A DNA stretch of 60,000 bases from Cryptomeria japonica. Its lineage: Eukaryota > Streptophyta > Pinopsida > Cupressales > Cupressaceae. Made by a program: the position numbers and the translations under genes. This document shows positions 35,650 through 47,273 of the stretch, piece after piece (the stretch's first letter is position 1; each line of letters begins with the position of its first letter). Where the stretch lies: the NCBI RefSeq assembly GCF_030272615.1, contig NC_081413.1, positions 158,975,349 to 159,035,348 on the forward strand, written 5' to 3'. The notes beneath the pieces were generated by a model that searched no databases, was not told where the DNA came from, and saw only the letters and a program-made list of their open reading frames with translations.

Positions 35650-37418
35650 TTGTGGATGACTTACCTCCTCATTTTTCACCAACCGATAGTCGTAGGGAAC
35701 ATATGAGTGAAGAGTTACAACAAGACTGGGCTGCAATATTTGAGGAATCGCCCATAGCATCCAATCAAAAATATCTCTTCCTCCATCTCAACTTTAAAAT
35801 AAGAAAATAAAAGACCCTACCTCTTCCTATTAAACCAAGCATAAGCCTAAAAAACATAAGTCTAAAGAGAAACCTAAGAAACCTAGGGTTGAAGAGAGGC
35901 CTAGAAAATGAAAGCCTAAAGGAAAACTTGAAGAACCTAATGCTAAAGAGAAACCTCAAAGGAAAAAAACTTAAAATAAAATGCTCAAAGAGTAGAGGTG
36001 GCCAGAAAGTCATTCACATTGCCTCAAGGAAAAAGGGATTACAGGAGAACAACAACCTTGGGATTGGGAGTATGTGTTTAATGTCGAAACTAACTTAGAA
36101 GGAGTATTTATTTAGGAAAAGAAAGTTTGAAACCCTAGATGAGAAAATACAAAAAGTATTTGTACAGTCTAGCTTAGAGCATGAATCAAATGATGATCCT
36201 TACATAGCAAAAAAAAAAGGCTAAATACCACTGAGCCTAGGGGAAAAGTAGTTAAACCCTCCCATGGAATCAAATAATTATGTTGAAATGGATACTAAAC
36301 CTGAGAATTTTCTCATAAAAGAAGAAGAGAATAGAGAGCTACAATCGAGCCTTGAGAAAATTTAGGAACTATAAAAGCAGTTGAAGGCTTATAAAGTGTA
36401 AAGGGTGAAAATGTTAGGGTTTCCACCATTAAAGGGATGAAAATCATTAATATTTTACTTGGGGACAATTACATTAGGGAAATATAGGAATTTGATAGAT
36501 CTAAACCTAGGAGGTCTAAATGCTTATCAGATTCCAAGGATCTTGGATGTGCCTCTTCTTTCTCTTGAGTATAATTGATTTGTTGAAGATGTTAAAATTA
36601 GGGTAAATATGCTAGAATTGAAGTAATTATGCGAAAATAATGAGCTACAGTCATCGAACCAATCCACGAATTTGTATATGAGGATTGTAAGGGTATTACG
36701 ACCTATTCCCAAAAGGAGCTCCTAATTTGTTAGGACTAGGATAGTGATCACTCTGGTCCTCCATACTTAAATCCCACTCCAATGGGAGATTGATTCGTCA
36801 TTATAAATAAAGCCAGTTAATGTCTTTATATATGAGGATCTAGGTCAATTTACTTATCAGGCCAACCTCCAACGGTCACATAGAGTCACCAAATTTATTT
36901 CCTACATGAGAGATAGGTCTCATCCCTCCCTTGAAAATTGGGTCCCATTAAGGTCCATCTCAATTGGGGACCAAGATTTTGGCCCAAAGAGGAAGAAACC
37001 CCTCCAGAGAGTCACTTGTAAAGTGTATGTGGCATTGAAATTAGAGTTAAGTCACTGAACGGACCCACATAGGAGATGAGGGGGAGACACACTAAAGTAG
37101 AGGCACAAACATGAGGTGTAAATTGGCCCGATGACAATTTGTGACGCTACATAAAGAAAGGGAAATTAGATTACATGGGAAGCTCATGGAGTTAGATTAA
37201 TACTTCATTAGTAAGAAAGTATAGAGCTAAATAAGTTAGTGCATCTAGCTATAGTGGAGCTATAGAAGAGTGAGCCTACTAAGGAAGCTAGTCCTCCTAT
37301 GAAACCCCCACCACTTATAACATCAACCCTTGGACTTTCTCTATGTCATACACAAATGGAATTTGAATTTGACTAGTAGAAACAAAAATGGGAGAAGAAG
37401 AAGGAAGATATTAAGGCT
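35650..37418 (+). pseudogene. relic coding region P, 5' part (unknown, Lys/Pro-rich and coiled coil)
   Basis: It starts with a segment reading IFVDDLPPHFSPTDSRREHM (about 35653-35712). Next come Lys/Pro/Glu repeats of the type KPKKHKSKEKPKKPR (about 35845-35890), and later Leu-rich stretches with many stops. The end, EKKKEDIKA (about 37391-37418), is cut by element B. The reading resumes with KYELKLEEKDSEVKKL at 45471, suggesting a coiled coil that spanned the insertion point. No domain identifies the family. I infer an accessory or gag-like protein of a retroelement. Confidence 0.5.
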
Positions 37419-39040
37419 TATAATGTGGAAATATATTTCCCTAGGGTTTTCACCCAAGGAATGAGGACCACTAGAGATATTTTTCACTTAGGGATATTAC
37501 ATTCAAAAGAGGAAAGGGAATTCACTAGATCCAGTCATAAATCAAATAAAGACTAAATGCTAAGTGAATTTGGGTTGATAGGGGTTTCCTCTTTTGTAAG
37601 TTGAAGAGCTGAAATTAGGTAAAGTGTTAAAAAATTGAGGTAAAATCATGAAAACAACGAGATATAGATGCGGGATTTTCACACACACCTAGATCTGAGT
37701 AATGTAAGTTGAATCAGATCTACTCCCCAAAATTTCCCAAAAAGTGTCAATACCATGGTGCATCACATCGGTCCTCTGAACTTTTTGCGTGTCAAAAAGG
37801 GTTGATTTGTCTTTGTTAATAGAGCTTAATCTAAAGAGTACAACTTTGTACCTATTTCCTGCACACAAAAGAAGGGAAAAAAGGTTGGGAATAGGGGTTT
37901 GCCTAATTCAAACCCTGGTTTGAAATCAACCTTGAATGAAATATTGCAAATACTTGAAATAAATGATGCAAAGGTATACCTCATATCTGCAATGACTAAT
38001 AATGATTATTTGCTTCTTGAATGTAATCACATATGTTGTATGAAATCACATGAACGTGACAAAACCCTAACACACACACATGCTTGCAAATGACTGATGT
38101 AAATTTAATCCACAATTGTTGATGAATTCTTGAGAAGACTTCGCACAATATGCACTTTCACTTCACAAGAGGCTCCTACAATTGCTTGTTGATGGATGTT
38201 GGATTGTTGATGGATCCTTCAAATGAGGAAAGGAAAGGTTATATGTATAGAAACCTAACATTTTTTTTTATCATAGGCTGACCTAGAAATGATATATTTT
38301 CACACCAAATTGAGTTTGAACATTATAATACCACCAAAACATGATCCCGAAATTCGGGGAGAAAAAGTAGGGAATAATTAGTCCGACCAACTTTTTTCCA
38401 AATTTTTAAGGATGCAAGGTATTATGATTATAAGGTCATTACCAAGTGGGTACGATGATTAAATATGTTTAAATATGTGAATTTAGGCCTTGAAAATCAA
38501 AATAGGACATAATTAGGGCTTTTGATGAATTAATTAATTGAAAGAATAAAAAGGGGTACACTTAGGGTAAAGGGCCCAATTATATGATGTGTGGAATTAT
38601 AAAAGAAAATTTTAGATGCTTAAAGGGAATTAAAATGATTCTCCCCATTATCCACTTATTCCTCTTGTACCCAAATGCGAGAGAAAGACCTCGCTATACA
38701 CTTGCCCATTGTCAATTATGTTAATTCTCCAACATAAGCCAACACGGGGAGGGGATTCATCCCTAAAATTTAGATAAGGCAAAGGGTTCAAAATGGGCCC
38801 TAATTAGGAAGGATAGTGGTGTGGTGCCATGGTCCTGGTGAGGACCAAGGTGCCATGCCCTAGTCCTACCCCAGAATTGGGCCAAGGTTAAGGGGGCCAG
38901 CAAGATAAAATGATATAATATGACCATTATTGCATGGTAGGGGCATAAATAGGTCTATGTCAAGCGTAGAGATGCAGGTGCTAAGGTGAGAGCCCAAAAC
39001 ACGGTCAAAATTGTAATGGAGTACAATTTAGGATGCTACA
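37419..39040 (-). repeat. 3' LTR of element B
   Basis: On the minus strand it starts TGTAGCATCC at 39040. The left end TATAATGTGG corresponds to TGTAATGCGG of the partner, so its terminal CA has mutated to TA. It includes the GGTTTGAA / AGGCAAACCCC tract near 37895-37925, equivalent to that of the 7051 and 10028 LTRs. Confidence 0.88.
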
Positions 39041-39055
39041 TGTAGTCCCCACTTT
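39041..39055 (-). promoter_or_regulatory. polypurine tract of element B
   Basis: The minus strand reads AAAGTGGGGACTACA directly before the LTR start TGTAGC. Confidence 0.75.
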
Positions 39056-39639
39056 AGCAAGAGTATGAGCTTACACGAATACTCATAGTAAAGTAGAAGA
39101 AAGAGAGATGAAGGAAAGAAGGAATGCAGAGAAAAATCACAAGGAGTATAAGACATTTCTAATTTCAAGGAACCAAGCCCCCAATCGTAGGATCTTAACT
39201 CACTTAAACATATGCAAGGGAACACAAAGAACAAAACAAACAAAAAGGAAAACAAAGACAAAAGACACACAATAAAAGCTAAAGACAAAAAATAAGACCT
39301 CAAGTCAACTAGACGAAGAGACCTCGATATCAAAATATCTCAACAACTAATATCACTCTTGAAAAAATGTCATCTCATAAACACAATCAATCACATAAAA
39401 GAGAAAAGCAAGCATCATCCATGAGCTACAAGTATCCAAGCTATGAGTTCATGAGAAGAAGAAGAGAGAGGGCATGAATACACTTCAGATTTGTTTATCT
39501 AGGTGATCCATGAGAAGAATGATGAGAGATAACATAGATACCTTTCCCCTAGATGCTTGCATCTAGGTGATCCATGTTGGGGAGGAGAGTAGGAATGGTC
39601 TAGCCCTATTCTGCTAGTTCCACTCATCCTCATGCGTGT

Positions 39640-41340
39640 GTGCAAGTGATGTCTGGTTCCAGGTGTATAGTACCTCGTGTAAGAGTTTGTTTCTAAGACA
39701 TGTAATGTAAAATGCAAATTCCAACGGGCGACTGTGTGTGCTAATGCCAAGGGGCGAAAGTGTAATCTCGAGAACATCTCGTTTAAGAGTTTTTCTCTAG
39801 TTTTGAGAATGTGTAACTCCGATTGGAATAGATACATGCCTGGTTTTGAGGACATCCAATGTAAGAGTTTTGCTCTAGTTTCAATGATGTGTATCCCCAT
39901 CTAAGACATATATCAAATTTTGTTACTGGTTCCGGGCGTGAAACATCTTGTCTAAGAGTTTGTGTCCTTTGGTTTTGAGAATGAAAACCCCGTTTAAGAC
40001 CTGCAAAAATTATGTGCAAAAATATGGTACAATATGGTACAAATGGAGTGTTATGGGTGCCCCCCCCCTTAATATGTCAACATAGTCCTATTTTGATGTC
40101 TTAAGGAAGCTTAGAAATAAGGATACTTGACCTTCAACACTAATGAGATATCCTTTAGGAAACAATATCATGAATCCAAGCTACAAAGGTAATACTCTTC
40201 AAGAAAGGATAAAATAGTTGAAAAAGAGATATCTTGCAACAATTTTAAAGGAGATCCTTGGAGGATAAGAGATATTTTCTCAAAAGACATCTACCTCTAA
40301 GAGGAGTTTCTTTCAACAAACATAACATCTTCTATATAAATCAAGGAAGGAGAACAAGAATGCACACCTTCCTCCTATTGCTAGGTGAAAGAGATTCTCG
40401 ATGAAGTATAGCATACTTTTGAACCTTTGTGAGGGGGTAAGTTTATGATACATATACATTGCCTAGTGAAGAAGAATTTGTAGCCAAGAACTTACACCTC
40501 TTGTATAAGAAAGAATCCTTGAGAAAACAACAACTTCGCACAGGAATGATATCAAATTATAAGCAAACACTGCTCAACAAAGGAAAAGTAGATCCTTCGA
40601 GAGGGTAAGAGAGAGAAATAATTGCCCCCCCAAGTGAAAGGACAATGAGAATAATTACACAACTTCCAGAGAAAGATTATTCATAAGAGACATATCGTCT
40701 CAAAAAAAGAATAGGTCCTAACCAAGGAACAAACGTGTGCTCGCATGAAGGATAATCCCATGTAAGGCGGGACATCAAGTTATGAATAATGGAACTTTAA
40801 AGGAAGAGGTAATATTCAAAGAGGGAGAGTGAGAAAAATAATTATAAACCCTTCTAAGAAGAGATTCTAGACATGAACAAATGCACAATAGACTCACATA
40901 GATAAATATCCAATGCAAGAAAAGACATTAATCTATGTAAAATATGTCTCCATAGAAGAGAAAATATTTAAAGAGATAAAGGGGAAGATAAAGCTTACAT
41001 ATTTCACTTAAGGAGAGATTATCCATAAAATATATGCCATGTCATGTGAGAAATGATATCAAAGTATGAGAAACACAACCCCTAAAGGAATAATAAAACT
41101 TTAGAGAAGAAGAGAGAAACGGGGAAGCCACCCTTGCCCCCCAAGCAAGAAGACAAGGATATATTAGGAGGAAGAATCACGCATTTCCTTAGGAGAGATT
41201 ATCCATAATAGATGTTCCATTTCAAACCAAGAAAAATTATTATGCAAGAAAAGACATCAAGTTATGAACAACACAATCCATAAAGGAATGGTGAAACCAT
41301 AAAGAGGAGATATATGATAGATGTGAAGGTGAACCATGTT
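39640..41340. repeat. diverged tandem repeats in element B spacer
   Basis: Two families are present. At 39640-40000 a unit of about 80-105 bp carries TAAGAGTTTG and TCTAGTTTTGAGAATG, with four copies at about 39682, 39784, 39862 and 39951. At 40620-41330 a unit near 170-190 bp carries GAGATTATCCATAA, GACATCAAGTTATGAA and CCCTAAAGGAATAATAAAAC-type words. No gene is seen from 39056 to 41490. Confidence 0.65.
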
Positions 41341-41490
41341 GCTACCCAAAGATGTTTAAAATTAAAATAGCACCACCACTAATGAAAAAGAGCCCCCGAT
41401 TAAGTTAACTATTTGTATCATAGGGTGAGGAGAAACATGAGGAAAAGGAGTGCTAAGGCACTACCTTTTCACCAAGAAAGAAAGCAAGAT

Positions 41491-42679
41491 CTATTGAAAG
41501 GCATATATGAACAAGATCATATTGTTATTGAATTCTTTAAATGCTTTACACTTTCCAAGAGAATGAAAACCACCATGATGAAAAAGATAATATCCATTTC
41601 CTTCTTTATGCTTAGTACTAAATTTCACAAAGGGAAAAACAACAATCTTGTCATACTTCAATTTCCAAAAGATTCTAGTTACCAATTTTTCTTGATCATC
41701 AATAGTTATAGGTTTATTATTTTGAGATTGAGGATGAGAGATACTACTAGAACAAGAAAGATTATCATCAATGATTTTAACTTTTACACTATAAATAAGT
41801 TCTTTTGTTGAGTTTTGAAAATCGAGGCAATCGTCAGCATGGTGATCATGAGTTTGATGAAATGAATAAAAAGGAGTTTTTGAAGAAGAAGCCATTTCAG
41901 CCTCTTGACGCATCCTTTGTCTTGCAAGATGATTTTTAAAATATTTCAAATCCTAAGGAGGCCATCCATAGGATATTTATGATCATGTCCTAGGCCTTCT
42001 ATACTAATTTGTGTAGCAGGGTTTATAAGGACTCTAATTCCTAGTTCAAATTTCCCAAGTCCTCGTCCTCTAAAACCTTGTTTTGATATTATGTTAAAGC
42101 CACTCCTATAAGAATTTTTTAATTGAGAAGGAGGGAGAATATTGTGATAAATTTCTTTGAAGTTTTTAGTGTAAGGATGTTTAAAAGGAATGAAAGGATT
42201 AGTAGATGAAGAAGGAACATCTTTTAAAGGAGATTTTTCCTTTCTATCATCATGTATGTCCTTTTGGGAAGGAAGATCCTTATCATCTAAGGCCTCATAT
42301 TTTCTTAACGTTATATGGGGAGATAAATCATGAATTAAATGCATAAAATAATGTTCTCTATAAATGTTCCGATGATTAAGATAGGCTAGGCTCTAGGAGA
42401 ACAAGGAGGATCTAGAGAGATGGAAACACTAATATTTTTATTTTTCCCCCCTTGCGCAAGGGTATGTGTATGAGAAGAAGAAGATGGAGTCATGTTACTC
42501 TTCAATGCTTGCTCTCTATTTGAGATATCATTGATAAGAGAATTATCTCTTTCTTCATTCACATTAGATGCCCTAGGAGAGGTACAAGTGTTAGGTTTTC
42601 TATTAACATCTCTAGGGTTGGGATCTACAAAAGCTTTTAAATGATCTACATATGAAATGCATTGTTTTAAAAATGTCAC
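41491..42679 (-). pseudogene. element B protein with G-patch and zinc-finger-like motifs, frameshifted
   Basis: Three minus-strand frames follow one another: 42679-42386 (Ser/Asn-rich), 42344-41946 and 41949-41491. The second ends in a G-patch-like segment, GFNIISKQGFRGRGLGKFE with I-E-G-L-G-H downstream. G-patch motifs are known in retroelement polyproteins near protease. The third has FYSFHQTHDHHADDC and YYLFHHGGFHSLGKC, two copies of a C-x-F-H-x(4-5)-H-x4-C finger in which the first Cys is Phe or Tyr. Stops and frame changes separate the pieces. No DTG/DSG-type protease site was seen. It is a gag-type or accessory protein, not a polymerase. Confidence 0.65.
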
Positions 42680-42713
42680 TATAAAGAAACATATATAATA
42701 AATAAAATCTTTG

Positions 42714-42928
42714 CCCCCACAGGTTAGTAGAGTTGGTCAAGTCTTGGGTGTTCATGCTTGAGGTCTTGGGTTTGATTCTCTGGCCTGAAATTACCCCATC
42801 ACGGACACTTGGGGGTGGTGTTGGTTATCCTATGGCCATAGGGACTAGTCTCACCTCACTGCTCGCCCCGTAAAGGGAAATCGTTGGGCGGTGAGTCGCG
42901 GGGATACCCTTTGAAATCAAAATAAATA
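42714..42928 (+). mobile_element. tRNA-derived SINE with 17-bp target duplication
   Basis: The head resembles a tRNA with an internal promoter: box A-like TTAGTAGAGTTGG (42724-42736) and box B-like GGGTTTGATTCTC (42768-42780), 31 bp apart. A tRNA-unrelated body (about 42800-42912) ends in an AAAT-rich tail. Exact 17-bp duplications, AATAAATAAAATCTTTG, lie at 42697-42713 and 42929-42945. The last bases of tail and duplication are both AT-rich, so the inner edge may shift by a few bases. It is inserted in element B. The short body resembles Au-type plant SINEs (inference). Confidence 0.88.
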
Positions 42929-43139
42929 AATAAATAAAATCTTTGAGATCTAATTGATGAAAAGGAAACAACTTGGAAATCCTAAAAATGCAATGCGTCC
43001 AAGTACTATGAATGAAAAGAAGTAACATGAAGTGAAATAAACCATTATCCGACACGTGATTATAATAAATGTACGTAAAAAGCAACATAATCATATGTGA
43101 AATAGAAAATAAATCAAATCCATTAATTGTCGTGATGAA

Positions 43140-43805
43140 TAAATTAGGCTTTTAAAAATAAAACCTCTTAATTTATGTAAATGATAACCCTCAAATTAGA
43201 GGATAATTGTGAAAAATTATATAGCCTCTTGGGAAATTTAAATTTAAAATTGGGGTCTTGTGAAAAGAACCTCTTAATTTAAAATTTAAAATTTAAAATT
43301 AAAATGTGATCTAACGTTGAAATTTTGAAAATTGAATTAATTAATGCAAAATTGGGAAATGCATAAGATTAATTTAAAAATTAGGGTCCTTTTAGTGAAC
43401 CACTTAAGTTTTAAATTTAATTTGCAATGAGATCCAGGACTGAAATTTTGAATTTGAATTACCACCAAATGTGAAATAATTAATTCAAAATTTAAACCAA
43501 TCACAAGCTTAATTTTAAATTTAAAACCTAGGGTTTTTGAAATAAACCACTTAATTTTAAAATTTTATTGGAAAATTAAACTTGGAAATGAAATTTTGAA
43601 TTGTAAAATATGAAAATCACTCAAATATGAAATAATTATCCCAAATTAAACAAAACACAAATTCAATTTTGAATTTAAAAATTAGGGTTTTAATGAATTT
43701 AACCTCCATTTTTTTTAAATTTGCACGGAAATCAAACTTGTAAATGAAAATTTAAATTTTAAATTGCATAAACACTCAAATTTGAGAACGAAAATCAAAA
43801 TTAAA
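43140..43805. repeat. AT-rich tandem repeat in element B leader, about 145-bp unit
   Basis: At least four units are marked by GGGTYYTTNNTGAANNNAACCWCYTWA-type blocks near 43252, 43384, 43532 and 43683, spaced 132, 148 and 151 bp. Each is followed by AATTTAAAATTT runs and GAAATTTTGAATT. Units are diverged. Confidence 0.65.
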
Positions 43806-43811
43806 GGTGTA

Positions 43812-43831
43812 AGAAGTCGAGTTCACCAAAA
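43812..43831 (-). promoter_or_regulatory. candidate primer-binding site of element B
   Basis: After the LTR end CGCATTACA (minus strand) comes TTT and then TGGTGAACTCGACTTC, in the correct place for a primer site. The tRNA was not identified. Confidence 0.6.
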
Positions 43832-45465
43832 TGTAATGCGGAAAAATATTTCCCTAGGGTTTTCACCCAAGGAATGAGGACCACTAGAGATATTTTTCAC
43901 TTAGGGACATTACATTCAAAAGAGGAAAGGGAATATACTAAGATCCAATCGTAAATCAGATGAAGATTAAATGATAAGTGAATTTGGGTTGATAGGGGTT
44001 TCCTCTTTTGTAAGTTGAAGTGCTGAAATTAGGTAAAGTGCCGAAAAATGGAGGTAAAAGCATGAAAACAGCGAGTTATGGATGCAAGATTTTCACATGC
44101 ACCTAGATCTGAGTAATGTAAGTTGAATCGGACTTGATCCCTGAAATTTCCCAAAAGGTGTCAGGACCATGGCGCATCACATCAATCCCTCAAATTTTTT
44201 ACGCGTCAAAAAGGGTTGATTCGTCTCTATTAATAAAGCTTAATCTAAAGAGTACAACTTTGTACATGTTTCTTGCACATAGAAAGAAGGGGGGAAAGGT
44301 TGGGAATAGGGGTTTTCCTAAGTCAATCCCTAGTTTAGAATCAACCTTGAATGAAATATTGCAAATACTTGGAATAAATGATGGAAAGGTATACCTCATA
44401 TTTGCAATGACTGATAATGATGCTTCGCTTCTTGAATGTAATCACATATGTTGTATGAAATGGCATGAACATGACAAAACCCTAACACACACACATGCTA
44501 GCAATTGAATGATGTAAATTTTCTCCACAATGGTTGATGAATGCTTGAGATGACTTTACACAATCTACACTTTCACTTCACAAGATGCTCCTTCAATTGC
44601 TTGTTGATGGATGTTGGATTGTTGATGGATCCTTCAAATGAAGAAAGGAAAGGCTATATTTATGGAACCCTAACATTGTTTTTTATCATAGGCCAACCTA
44701 GAAATGATATATTTTCACACCAAGTCGGGTTTGAACATTATAATACCGCCAAAACATTATCCCAAAATTCGGGGAGAAAAAGTAGGGACCGAAGTGAATC
44801 ACATTGGTCCAACCAACTTTTTTCCACATTTTCAAGGATGCAAGGTATTGTGATTATAAGGTGATTCCAAGTGGGTGTGACGATTAAAGATGTTTAGATA
44901 TGCAAACTCAAAACTTGAAGATAAAAATATGACATAAGTAGGGCTTTTGATAAATTAATTAATTGAAGGAATAAAAAGGGGCACCCTAAGGGTAAAGGGC
45001 CCAATTTTATAATGTGTGAAATGACAAAAGAAGATTTTAGATGCTTAAAGGGAATTAAAATGATGCTCCCAATTATCCACATATGCCTCTTGTAGCCAAA
45101 TGAGAGAGAAAGGCCTCCTTATGCACTTGTCCGTCGTCAATTATGTTAATTCTTCGACATAGGCCGACACGGGGAGGGGATTCCTGCCCAAAATTTAGAT
45201 AGGGAAAAGGGTTCAAAATTGGCCCCAATTAGGGAGGACAATGGCATGGCACCATGGTCCTAGTGAGGAACAAGGCACCATGCCCTAGTCCTACCCCAGA
45301 ATTGGGTCAAGGTTAAGGGGGCCAGCAAGATAAAATGATATAATATGGCCATTATTGTATGGTGGAGGCATAAATAGGTCTATGTCAAGCACAGAGATTC
45401 AGGCGCTAAGGTGAGAGCCCTAAACATGGTCCAAATTATAAGGGAGTATAATTTAGGAAACTACA
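43832..45465 (-). repeat. 5' LTR of element B
   Basis: It starts TGTAGTTTCC at 45465 and ends GCATTACA at 43832 (minus strand). A TATA-type word, ATAAATATAG, lies on the minus strand near 44653-44662. It is the partner of 37419-39040. Confidence 0.88.
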
Positions 45466-46162
45466 AGGCCAAATATGAGTTAAAATTAGAAGAGAAGGAC
45501 TCAGAGGTGAAAAAATTGATAGTTAATTTGGAAAAGTTGGTTGACTAAGGAGTTGTACACCACTATCCCATGTATATGTCTTATATTTGTAAGAAAATAT
45601 TACATGTTTTCAAATTATTCAACTTATTAGTTATCTTTCTATCTCCATCATCACACCTAGGTATTTTATCTTTTCTTACTCAAGAGATATTTAAAAAATG
45701 CAAGATTAGATGTGTGAATTTTACCTTCATGACTTGGTTGTTCCTTATAATGTCAATTGGAACTCCTTAATATATGTAGGATATGTTTAGCTTAAGCCTC
45801 TTACATCTTCCATAAAAATGAACAAGAAAGGGGATAATTGTTTTAGGCATATAAAGAAAGGGAAAAGTCAACCCCTCTTCAAATCAAAGTAGAATCAAAA
45901 AAACTAGAGAAGATTGATGAACATGGTAGAACTTATCAATAGACAAGAAGTGGTTGATAAAATTACTCAATGCAGAGCTAAGGATTACAAAAGGTTCAAA
46001 ATATTAGTAGCTAGATTAGGAGAGGATACAATGGTATTTTGTCTAAACAAATGGAGTGAAATTACCTCTGAACTGAAGATAAAAGAGCCCCATTCAATTT
46101 ATAAGTACATTGCAATGGAATTAAGGATAAACAAGTTACAGCAGAGCTTCCCTAGACAATGA
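45466..46162 (+). pseudogene. relic coding region P, 3' part
   Basis: It begins at the element B duplication, continues the Lys/Glu-rich coiled-coil reading for about 25 residues and stops at about 45549. A later frame (45914-46162) encodes INRQEVVDKITQCRAKDYKR and a WSEITSELKIKE helix, again of unknown family. In between are Phe/Leu-rich, probably out-of-frame stretches. The charged helical character matches the 5' part. Confidence 0.45.
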
Positions 46163-47268
46163 CGTCACTTGGTTATCACTTATATTTCATCTGCCACTTC
46201 TCCTATATCTAATTCCACATTCGTTGGGAAGAAATTTGGTGCACACTCCTAAGGGTAAGTAACAGTGGGAGAAGATAATAAGATGGAAGGGCTTCTATAT
46301 GGCACAAGTTATAGGTGTTACTGAGTCAGTAGACTATAGGCTTTTTGCATTACAATAGAATCTTTTATAAGCCTTAGTTTTCTTATCGATAAGCAAAAGT
46401 GTAGTTGGGGGAAGTGATGGGATCTATAAATGATGTTGTTTTATCTATTTTATTTAATCTTTCACAAGACATTTCTATGTTTTAAGACCTCATCCTGAAC
46501 TATGTTTTAACTTAATAGGTGATATATGACATATAATGAATGAATATGTTTTGTGGATATTCATGGTTGATTAATCTCATAATGTTATAAATTGTGATAA
46601 TATGGATCAATGATTGTTTTAACATACTTACATGTAGCTAAAGGATTGACTGTAGGCTTGCAACCAAAGCAAAATGTTCCCTGCGACTTGTGTGGAAGCA
46701 ATAAAGAAGGTGCTAATCAAAACACAATTGTTAAGGATCTTTTTTTTACCTTGTCTATGAAGAATAAATGCACTCAAGGGATATAGAGGAGTTTGAAGGA
46801 TAGTGAATTCATACTTCATTATGGTATTCATTCGATTCTTGCATGTTTCCTATCCTTCCTATTTTGTCAATGAATAAGAGTACAATTAGAAATATGACTC
46901 TTGATAGTCTAGGTGTTACTTTCATTTTTATAGGAGAACATCCTCAATGTTAGGGAGGATCAACGGGTGTTCATAGCAGTTTCTAAGATGTAATTAACCC
47001 AGTCTCTCAAGATTGTCTATAAGTCCAAACTTGTCAAAGTTTGTGAGATTTCCTGAATATATGATAGATACTACATGCTACTAGATTTTTGGGTTAACTA
47101 GTGAAGTTATTAGTATTTGTTATGTATTGTTGAAGAATGAATAAAGTGATCATTGATGATATCTTGAGTTCAAGATTACCTCATGATTAGAGGTTGCAAC
47201 CCCAAGAAAGGGCAACTTAAGGTAGTGTAATCCTCTGTATAGTTAGATTGTTAATTTTAACATTAGTT
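46163..47268. other. spacer with a possible polypurine tract
   Basis: GTTGGGGGAAG followed by TGATGGGATC near 46403-46425 looks like a polypurine tract plus LTR start for the element that owned region P. No second LTR copy is in the window. No gene is seen in the rest. Confidence 0.35.
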
Positions 47269-47273
47269 AAGTT

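Larger units (their letters stand above)
37419..45465 (-). mobile_element. element B: 8.0-kb non-autonomous LTR retrotransposon
   Basis: LTRs at 37419-39040 and 43832-45465 (1,622 and 1,634 bp) are alike at roughly nine bases in ten by eye. Flanking duplications are AGGCT (37414-37418) and AGGCC (45466-45470), 4 of 5. The minus-strand order is 5' LTR, primer site, AT-rich tandem leader, a gag-like and G-patch reading frame, a repeat-rich spacer, polypurine tract and 3' LTR. No reverse transcriptase, RNase H or integrase block is visible in the 4.8 kb internal part, so it would depend on other elements. A SINE is inserted in the leader. Element B interrupts relic coding region P. Confidence 0.9.

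Noticed and set aside
39499-39900. 133-codon minus-strand frame in element B
   Set aside because: It covers the tandem repeats with TAAGAGTTTG. Repeated words explain the open frame.
41413-41811. 132-codon plus-strand frame
   Set aside because: Antisense shadow of the element B finger-bearing frame on the minus strand.
44541-44864. 107-codon frame in the right LTR of element B
   Set aside because: Inside the LTR; the left LTR copy does not preserve the frame.
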